Shown: positions 35,964 through 42,205 of the stretch, one piece after another
Layout: each line of letters opens with the position of its first letter
Position numbering within the stretch: position 1 is the first letter of the stretch
Origin: Gaiellasilicea sp963829845
Lineage (GTDB): Bacteria; Actinomycetota; Thermoleophilia; Gaiellales; Gaiellaceae
Assembly: GCA_963829845.1 (NCBI GenBank)
Contig: CAWHKD010000021.1
Span: forward strand, 62,001 to 126,000
Direction of reading: 5' to 3'
Length of the DNA stretch: 64,000 nucleotides
Program-made: the position numbers and the translations under genes
Notes under the pieces: model-generated
What the model was told of the DNA's origin: nothing
Database searches by the model: none
What the model saw: only the letters and a program-made list of their open reading frames with translations

Positions 35964-36500
35964 ATGCGGCGCGTGGCCGAGCTCGGCGCCGAGCTCGCGG
36001 ACGTCTACGCGGCGCGGGAGCCGCTGCTGGTTGCGCCGCTCAAGTCGAGCGCCGTCTTTCTCACCGACCTTTCGCGCGCGCTCCCCGTGCCACACGGGAT
36101 CGACTTCCTCGAGTTGGCTGCGTACGCCAGCGGCCGCTCCGGCGCCGTCAAGCTGCTGAAGGATCTCGACACCGCCGTTGTCGATCGACACGTGATCGTG
36201 GTCGAGGACGTGGTCGATACCGGCTTGACGCTGAACTTCCTCGCGCGCACGCTCGCGTTGCGCGAGCCCGCCAGCCTCTCGGCGGTGACGCTGCTCGACC
36301 GGCCCTACCGGCGCCTCGTCGACGACGTCCCGCTCGACTACGTCGGCTTCACCGTCCCCGACGAGCTCTTTGCCGGCTACGGACTCGGCCTCGACGAGCG
36401 CTGGCGCTCGCTGCCCGACCTGCACGTCGTCGCGGTCGAGGAACTACCCGCCCACCTTACGGGCGACAGCTACCGGCGCCCGTCGCGGCGCGCGGCGTAA
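35964..36500 (+). CDS. Hypoxanthine/guanine phosphoribosyltransferase-like protein
   Basis: The PRPP loop VIVVEDVVDTGLTLNFLART and upstream LKDLD, plus downstream VGFTVPDELFAGYGLGLDERW, match hypoxanthine phosphoribosyltransferase. Homology runs upstream of the ATG at 35964 in the same frame: GHPIGEVYLSRFEIM begins at 35922, yet no ATG, GTG or TTG exists in frame between there and the previous gene. An ATT at 35877 or an indel are possibilities. The usual substrate loop L-R/K-G-S is L-K-S-S here (APLKSSAVFLTDL). The true start is probably near 35877-35910. Confidence 0.8.
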   Translation: MRRVAELGAELADVYAAREPLLVAPLKSSAVFLTDLSRALPVPHGIDFLELAAYASGRSGAVKLLKDLDTAVVDRHVIVVEDVVDTGLTLNFLARTLALREPASLSAVTLLDRPYRRLVDDVPLDYVGFTVPDELFAGYGLGLDERWRSLPDLHVVAVEELPAHLTGDSYRRPSRRAA

Positions 36501-36521
36501 GACGTCAAGCGCAGAGCAGGG

Positions 36522-37718
36522 CTACACGTAGCCCATCGGGTCGACGGCGCCGCCGTTGATCCGGACCTCGAAGTGCACGTGCGGGCCGGTCGAGTGGCCG
36601 GTGTTGCCGGAGTACGCGATCAGCTGGCCCTGCGCGACCTGCTGGCCGACGCCAACCGTGACGCTCGTGTTGTGGCCGTACGCGGTCGCGACACCGCCGC
36701 CGTGGTCGACGACGACGAGATTGCCGTAACCCCCCATCCACCCGGCGACGATGACGACGCCGGCCTTCGCGGCCACGACGGGTGTGCCGTTCGAGACGGC
36801 GATGTCGACGCCCTCGTGCATCCGGCCCCAGCGCCAGCCGAAGCCGCTCGTGAGCACGCCGTGGACCGGCCAGACGAAGCCTGCAGCCGAGGCTGCGCCC
36901 GTGGGCGCCGGGACGACGAACGAGCTCTGCGCGGAGCGGATCCTGGCGGCGAGCGCGGCGCTCTGCGCCTGCAGGTCGCGCATGTGGCCGATCGCGGCTT
37001 CCTTGTCCCCAGTCACGTCGGCCAGGGTGGCGCGCTTGTCGCGGCGCGCTGTCGCGAGCTCGCGCTGGCTCCAGGCCAGCCGGTCGCGGACCGCCCGCTG
37101 CTCGGCCGTCCGCGCCGCGACCGCGCGAGTCGTCTCCGCGACCTGCCGGCGCGTCCTCCGGGTCGAGTTGCGTGTCTCCTGCATCTGCAGCTTCGCCCGC
37201 TCGACCTCGAGGGCGATCTTGTGGTCCTGGCGGCCGATCGTGCTGAGGAACTCGAGCTGGTCGAGCATGTCGGAGAAGTTGCCCGACGAGAGCACAACCG
37301 AGAGCGACGATGTGCGCTCGGAGGTGTAGATCTCGACGAGCCGTTTGCTGAGCCGCGCCACCGCCTCGCGGTGCTGGTGCTGGAGGAAGACGAGCTTGCG
37401 GGTCTGCAGCTCGTAGAGCTGGTTCAAGCGGTCGAGCCTCCGCTGGTGGAGTGCCAGCACGTTCTCGAGCTGGCCGAGCCGCGCGGAGGCGGCGTTGACG
37501 TCGTTCTGGAGCGCATCGATCTTGTCGCTGACGACCTCGATCTCCGAGCTGAGCACGCCCTCCCGCTCGCGCGCCGCCTCGATCTTTTCCTCGAGTGCGT
37601 TGATGCGGCCGTCGACGATCTGTTTCTGGTCGGAGGCGCTTTCCTGGCCCGACGCGACGGGGGAGGCAAGAAGCACGAAGCCGGCCAGAAGCAGGCCGAT
37701 GCTGAGGCGTAGACGCAT
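36522..37718 (-). CDS. EnvC-like M23 metallopeptidase with long coiled coil
   Basis: 398 residues. Signal peptide (LRLSIGLLLAGFVLLASPVA), then a coiled coil over about residues 28-265, and an M23/LytM domain from about 275. Zinc ligands are in GRMHEGVDIAV (H, D) and GPHVHFEVR (H-x-H). It either cuts peptidoglycan crosslinks or activates amidases. The conserved G-W-x-W-G-R start is present. Close to the stop the spacing to the phosphoribosyltransferase gene is 21 bases, convergent. Confidence 0.92.
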   Translation of the reverse strand: MRLRLSIGLLLAGFVLLASPVASGQESASDQKQIVDGRINALEEKIEAAREREGVLSSEIEVVSDKIDALQNDVNAASARLGQLENVLALHQRRLDRLNQLYELQTRKLVFLQHQHREAVARLSKRLVEIYTSERTSSLSVVLSSGNFSDMLDQLEFLSTIGRQDHKIALEVERAKLQMQETRNSTRRTRRQVAETTRAVAARTAEQRAVRDRLAWSQRELATARRDKRATLADVTGDKEAAIGHMRDLQAQSAALAARIRSAQSSFVVPAPTGAASAAGFVWPVHGVLTSGFGWRWGRMHEGVDIAVSNGTPVVAAKAGVVIVAGWMGGYGNLVVVDHGGGVATAYGHNTSVTVGVGQQVAQGQLIAYSGNTGHSTGPHVHFEVRINGGAVDPMGYV

Positions 37719-37797
37719 CCGAGGAGTAGTTTCGTCGGGGGGTCGGCCGTCCCTTTACGGAGCGGCCCGCGCCAGTGTACCCCCAATCTGCGGAAAA

Positions 37798-37947
37798 CTA
37801 CTGCTCAGGGCGGGTTTCGGGCACGATTGCCGGCTCCGGCGGATCGCCCTCGTCCGGCGGCGGAAACGGCTCCGGGGTCACGGCCGGCTCCGGCGGGTCG
37901 GCCTCGTCGGGCGGCGGATACGGCTCCGGGACCTCGGTCGGCTCCAT
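37798..37947 (-). CDS. Possible small Pro/Glu-rich peptide downstream of ccm genes
   Basis: A 49-residue frame from ATG 37947, 9 bases after the CcmI-like stop. It has two near-identical stretches, PEPYPPPDEADPPEPAV and PEPFPPPDEGDPPEPAI. No signal or known domain. An acidic proline-rich peptide of this kind could be real or a compositional artefact; translation would need coupling since no ribosome binding site is seen. Confidence 0.3.
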   Translation of the reverse strand: MEPTEVPEPYPPPDEADPPEPAVTPEPFPPPDEGDPPEPAIVPETRPEQ

Positions 37948-37956
37948 GCCCCGGGG

Positions 37957-38286
37957 TTACCCGGGCCGCTCGACTCTCACACGCTCACTCGCGCCTGCCC
38001 GCGGCTCGAGGGCACGCAGCGCCTCGGCGGCCTCGCGGCGCAGCGGTCCGACGAGCGCACGGTAGTCCTCGTCCGAGACTTTGCCCGTGCGGTGGTCGAG
38101 CTCGAGCTCCTTCAGCGCCGCGAGGGCACGGTCGCGCGCCTCCGCGAGCTCCAGCCGGCGGCGATCGAGCTCGTTCGGCTCATCCAGGATGTCGCGGTCG
38201 GCTTGCGGCTCTCGGAGGTAGGGCAGCGCGACCAGGACGACACAGGCCGCGGCGAGGAGCGCACCGAGTAGGAGTGCAACGCTCAC
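37957..38286 (-). CDS. CcmI-like small membrane protein
   Basis: 109 residues. GTG 38286 overlaps the ccmF stop (GTGA). One membrane helix at residues ~2-24 (VALLLGALLAAACVVLVALP) and a charged coiled helix: ELAEARDRALAALKELELDH with the TGKVSDEDYRAL motif typical of CcmI/CycH N-terminal helices, which help present apocytochrome c. The protein lacks the TPR domain of full CcmI. Position right after ccmF supports a cytochrome c maturation role. Confidence 0.7.
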   Translation of the reverse strand: MSVALLLGALLAAACVVLVALPYLREPQADRDILDEPNELDRRRLELAEARDRALAALKELELDHRTGKVSDEDYRALVGPLRREAAEALRALEPRAGASERVRVERPG

Positions 38287-40277
38287 GGCCGTGCCGGAGC
38301 CTCGGCGCCTTCGTACCGGAGCGCGAGACGCCGCTGTTCGCGGGCGTCGGGCCAGAGCGTGATCAGCGCGCCCAGCACGAAAACGAGCCCGGCGAGCCAA
38401 ATCAGGTTCACGAGCGGCTTGACGAACGCCCTGACGTAGACGGAGCCGTCCGCGTTCACCTGCTCGGCGATCACGAACAGATCCTCGCCGGTGATGAGGT
38501 CGCTGCGGATGCCGACCTCGTTGGAGACCTGGCGCTCGGCGGTGTAAGCGTTCTTGCCGGCTTCAACGGTGCCCAGCGAGCCGCCGTCCCGATCGACGCC
38601 GAGGACGGCGCGGATCTCGGTCGCGTTCGCGGCTTCGCGCTCCTCGAGCCCGCGATAGGTAAGGCGGTAGTCCCCGACGACGAGCGTGTCACCAGGGCTG
38701 AGGCGGCGCTCGTTGACGGTGTCGTAGGCGCTCGACCCGGCCACGCCGATCGCGAGCAGGACAATCGCGGCGTGGACGATATAGCCACCGTACCGACGCC
38801 GGTTGCGGGCGATCAGGGCCGAGAACGCGCCCGGCCAGGAGCCCCCGGAGAGGGCTCGGCGGGCTCGAGTCCCGCGGATGAACTCGAGCGCGATCGAGGC
38901 AAGCACGAAGGCCGAGAACGTGTACGCGATCAGGCCCGGGATCGACGAGCCGGCGCCGAGAGCGAGGAGAACGAGCCCGACGAGCAGGGCGAAGCCGACC
39001 GGCCACGTGAACGTGCGCCCGAGGCTGCGTAGCGAGGCTCGCCGCCAGGCGACCAGGGGTCCGATGCCCATCAGCAGCAACAGCGGCAGCCCGAAGACGC
39101 GGAGGAAGAAGTTGTAGTAGCCCGGGCCGACGATCCGCGACTCGCCGAGTACGGCCTCGTGGAGGATCGGGTAGACGACGCCCCAGAGGATCGTCAGCGT
39201 CAGCGCGACCAGGAGCAGGTTGTTGTAGAGGAAGGTCGCCTCTCGCGAGACGAGCGACTCGAGCCGCGTCTTCGAGCGCAGGAGCGGCAGCCGGGCGAAC
39301 ACGAGTGCGAGCGAGCCAAAGACGACGACGCAGATGAAGGCGAGGAACCACGGCCCGATCGAGCTCTGCGTGAAGGAGTGGATCGAGCTGACGATGCCCG
39401 AACGGGTCAGGAACGTGCCGAACAGCGAGAGCGAGAACGCCATCACGACGAGCAGGTGGTTCCAGACGCGGAGCATGCCGCGCTTCTCCTGGATCATCAC
39501 CGAGTGCAGAAATGCCGTCGCGGCGAGCCACGGCATCAGTGCCGCGTTCTCGACCGGGTCCCAGGCGTAGTAGCCGCCCCACCCGACCTCTTCGTACGCC
39601 CAGTGCGAGCCGAGCAGCTGGCCGACTCCGAGCGCGGTCCAGGCGACGAGCGTCCAGCGGCGCGTGGCCACGATCCAGCGCTCGTCGGTGCGACGCGCGA
39701 GCAGCGCCCCCATTGCGAACGCGAACGGGACGGTGAGGCCGACGAAACCGAGATAGAGCAACGGCGGGTGGGCCATCATGTACGGGTTCTGGAGGCTCGG
39801 ATTGAGCCCGCTGCCGTCGGCCGGAGCAGCCTGGGTCGCGAACGGCGTCGCGACCGCGACGAGCAGGAACGAGAAGAAGAGCGTCACGCCCCCGAGCACG
39901 GGCGTCACCCAGGCGACGAGATCCCGAGCCGTGCGCCGGTTCACGAGCAGAGCGGCGGTCGAGTAGCCGGTCAGGATCAGGAGCCAGAGCAGCAGCGAGC
40001 CCTCCTGGCCGCCCCAGAACGCCGAGATCGTGTAGCCCGTCGGCAGCTCACGGCTCGTGTGCTCTGCGACGTACACGAACGAGAAGTCGTGCCGGACGAG
40101 CGCAGCGACGAGAACCAGCGCGGCGACGATGCTCGTTCCGAACGCGGCGACGAGAGCGTTCTGGGCCGAGAGCGCGAGCCGGCGGCGACCCTTCCAGGCG
40201 GCGTACGCCCCCGCGACGACCGCGTAGACGGCGAGACCCAGCGTGGCGACGAGCGCGGCGCGGCCGAGCTCAGGCAT
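38283..40277 (-). CDS. ccmF: Cytochrome c-type biogenesis protein CcmF (haem lyase)
   Basis: 664 residues with about 14-15 membrane helices. The tryptophan-rich WWD-type motif WGGYYAWDPVENAALMPWLA, the early WGGQEGSLLLWL and conserved His residues around them show the CcmF/CcmC haem-handling family. It attaches haem from CcmE to apocytochrome c at the outer face of the membrane. Upstream is ccmE (48 bases away), downstream a CcmI-like protein, so this is a system I (Ccm) cluster. Other Ccm parts (ccmABC, ccmGH) are outside the window. Confidence 0.95.
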   Translation of the reverse strand: MPELGRAALVATLGLAVYAVVAGAYAAWKGRRRLALSAQNALVAAFGTSIVAALVLVAALVRHDFSFVYVAEHTSRELPTGYTISAFWGGQEGSLLLWLLILTGYSTAALLVNRRTARDLVAWVTPVLGGVTLFFSFLLVAVATPFATQAAPADGSGLNPSLQNPYMMAHPPLLYLGFVGLTVPFAFAMGALLARRTDERWIVATRRWTLVAWTALGVGQLLGSHWAYEEVGWGGYYAWDPVENAALMPWLAATAFLHSVMIQEKRGMLRVWNHLLVVMAFSLSLFGTFLTRSGIVSSIHSFTQSSIGPWFLAFICVVVFGSLALVFARLPLLRSKTRLESLVSREATFLYNNLLLVALTLTILWGVVYPILHEAVLGESRIVGPGYYNFFLRVFGLPLLLLMGIGPLVAWRRASLRSLGRTFTWPVGFALLVGLVLLALGAGSSIPGLIAYTFSAFVLASIALEFIRGTRARRALSGGSWPGAFSALIARNRRRYGGYIVHAAIVLLAIGVAGSSAYDTVNERRLSPGDTLVVGDYRLTYRGLEEREAANATEIRAVLGVDRDGGSLGTVEAGKNAYTAERQVSNEVGIRSDLITGEDLFVIAEQVNADGSVYVRAFVKPLVNLIWLAGLVFVLGALITLWPDAREQRRLALRYEGAEAPARP

Positions 40278-40325
40278 CGTGCGTCAGCCGGTGGCGTTGC
40301 CCGGAGGACGTCGCCGGGCGGCGCA

Positions 40326-40727
40326 CTAGGTGTCTTTCTTGGCCGTGTACTTCGACGGGCACTTCGTCACGAGCGAGTCCTTGACGGCGACGAAGGTGCC
40401 GTTGCGCAGCTCACCCTTGACCGAGACCTCGCGACCGGCGCGGAATTGATCGGAGACCGAGCCCGTGTAGACGACCGTCACCGTCTTGGTCGAGCCGCCC
40501 TTGATGTCGCGGAGCCGAAAGCGCAGCCCGTCGCCGTAGGCGTCGCCCTTGTAGCCGGGCTGAACGCGGCCGGCGAGCGAGACGACACCCTTCTGCGCGC
40601 CAAGCTCGCTCGGCGAGACCGAGGGCGTGCCCCCGCCCGCGATCGAGGTGTAGAGCAGGAAGACCGCGAGCACCGCCGCCACCGAGAGCGCGACGACGAG
40701 CCGCGCCGGATTGCGCTTCCGAGCCAC
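40326..40727 (-). CDS. ccmE: Cytochrome c-type biogenesis protein CcmE, CxxxY type
   Basis: 133 residues from a GTG 6 bases after TACGAT. One N-terminal helix (LVVALSVAAVLAVFLLYTSI), then an OB-fold body (VSLAGRVQPGYKGD, FRLRDIKGGSTKTVTVVYTG, GREVSVKGELRNGTFVA). The haem-attachment motif, HxxxY in enterobacteria, is CPSKY here (LVTKCPSKYTAKK), so a Cys replaces the His that carries haem covalently. CxxxY-type CcmE is known from archaea and some deep-branching bacteria. Next to ccmF. The chaperone function should be unchanged but haem linkage differs. Confidence 0.9.
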   Translation of the reverse strand: MARKRNPARLVVALSVAAVLAVFLLYTSIAGGGTPSVSPSELGAQKGVVSLAGRVQPGYKGDAYGDGLRFRLRDIKGGSTKTVTVVYTGSVSDQFRAGREVSVKGELRNGTFVAVKDSLVTKCPSKYTAKKDT

Positions 40728-40747
40728 GACCGGATCGTAGCTCCGCT

Positions 40748-40910
40748 GGGAGTGCTTGGCGGAACGTGCCTCGCCGACGGGGTGCGATGCTCGTTCCGAG
40801 GCAAGGACGCAGGGAGCGTCGATAGCTACAGCCATCGACGCGACTGAGGACGCCGCATCGGGACGAGCAGCGTGGCCCCGGGCACAGCGCCCGTTTCGCC
40901 AAGCGCTCCC
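40748..40910. repeat. 163-bp imperfect palindrome filling the ccmE upstream gap
   Basis: Outer arms of 19 bases (40748-40766 and 40892-40910) match at 17 positions. Further in, an 18-base pair of arms around 40784 and 40874 matches at about 15 positions, and an inner hairpin CGTCGAT-AGCTACAGCC-ATCGACG lies at the centre. The outer right arm ends within the stop codon of the 40910 gene. A single long hairpin would form. Confidence 0.6.
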
Positions 40911-41152
40911 TAGGCAGAGCGCGGTGCGGTCTCGCGACGGGCGGGAATCCGGTAGCCGTGATCGTGGCAGAGCGAGCCGGTGTCGTCCTCGGTGAGCGCA
41001 TCGCAGTAGCCCTTGCCATAGGCGGCGCGCATGAACGCCGCCACGACCTCGAGGTTCCACTCCGACACCTCCCCCGCTTCGCGCCAGAGGTCCGCGAGCC
41101 GGAGGTCGATGTCGAGCTCGAGCAGGTCGATGCGGGTCGGTGCCTTGGCCAT
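40910..41152 (-). CDS. Conserved small protein of unknown function
   Basis: 80 residues from ATG 41152, 7 bases after TACCCT (leaderless). Acidic helical sequence LLELDIDLRLADLWREAGE and AAFMRAAYGKGYCDALTEDD with a CxDHGYRIP end holding two Cys. No match to a named family. Its stop is inside the 163-bp palindrome that separates it from ccmE. Confidence 0.6.
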   Translation of the reverse strand: MAKAPTRIDLLELDIDLRLADLWREAGEVSEWNLEVVAAFMRAAYGKGYCDALTEDDTGSLCHDHGYRIPARRETAPRSA

Positions 41153-41376
41153 GTCGAAAAGGGTAGGACCCCCGTCGGACGGCAGGGTCGACGCCGCGAT
41201 CTGCGGATGTAACACTTGTCGCAAGTACGGAGTCGGGAGCCTTTACGACGCCTCGATCGGAACGCCGCCGGGACGCCCCGACCGCGGCGACGACGAGCCA
41301 GGAGGACGACCCGAGCGCGGAGACGAGCGTCCCTGGGCCGGCCCACGTCTCGGAGGAGTTCGCTACCGTCGGCTGC

Positions 41377-42205
41377 GTGACAGGGATCCGCGTCGGTCCT
41401 GCTCGGTGCCCGTCGCGGGAGTCGCCCGACCTCGCGGTCGAGCTCCTCGTCGAGCGCGGCTACGCCGCTTGCGAGCTCGATCTCGAGAGCGGCTTCTGGC
41501 TCGACTACCCCTGGGCCGAGCGACTCGGCGAACTGGCCCGGGCCGCAGGACATCGCCCTCTCGGTGCACGCACCGCTGTTCGCATTCCCGGGCCACCCGG
41601 ACGTGAAGAAGTCGAAGATGGCGCTCGGAGCGCTCGACCGCACCGCCGGGATCGCGACCGCCGCGGGCGCGGAGGTCGTCGTCATCCATCCGGGCTTCTG
41701 GCTCGCTCGCACGCCGGAGCAGACAATCGACGACGTGATCGACTCGCTCGCGACCCTACGCGAGAAGCTCGAGAGCAAGGAGCGAGCGGTGCCGTTCGGC
41801 GTCGAGGTGATGGGCCGCGTCAGCGAGCTCGGCTCGATCGACCACGTCATCGAGATCGCCTCGCGCCTCGACTGGGTGCGTCCGGTGATCGACTTCGCCC
41901 ACATGCACGCCACCAGCGACGGCGCCTTCACCGACGTCGACGGCTTCTCCGCAGTCCTCGAGAGTGCAGACGGCGTCCTCGGCCCCGGCGAGCCCTTCCA
42001 CATCCACTTCTCCGACATCGCCTACGCGAACCGGAATGAGACGAAGCACCTGCCGTACGGCGAGGGGACGCTCCGCGCCGAGCCACTGCGCGATGCGCTC
42101 GGCCGCTTCGAGCGGCCGGCGACGGTGATCTCGGAGTCGCCGGACGAGAGCTCGTCGCAGGCGATCAAGGCCGTGCTTCAGGCGGGGGCGAGCGCCGCTT
42201 CGTAG
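41377..42205 (+). CDS. TIM-barrel protein, endonuclease IV-like, one frameshift
   Basis: GTG 41377 lies 7 bases after TACCGT (leaderless). The N-terminal 58 residues (VGPARCPSRESPDLAVELLV) and the rest (IALSVHAPLFAFPGHPDVKK onward) lie in different frames; removing one base near 41548 joins them to about 275 residues. Motifs of a Nfo/xylose-isomerase-type barrel are seen: SVHAPLF, EVVVIHPGFWL, GVEVMG, DFAHMHATSDG and FHIHFSD, which supply the His/Asp/Glu metal ligands. It may be an AP endonuclease of the deoxyribonuclease IV family or a related isomerase. The last 28 bases overlap the convergent cyclase gene. Confidence 0.85.

Noticed and set aside
38283..40277. ResB/ResC (system II) rather than CcmF
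   Set aside because: Length, WGGQEGS motif and the neighbouring CcmE and CcmI-like genes indicate system I.
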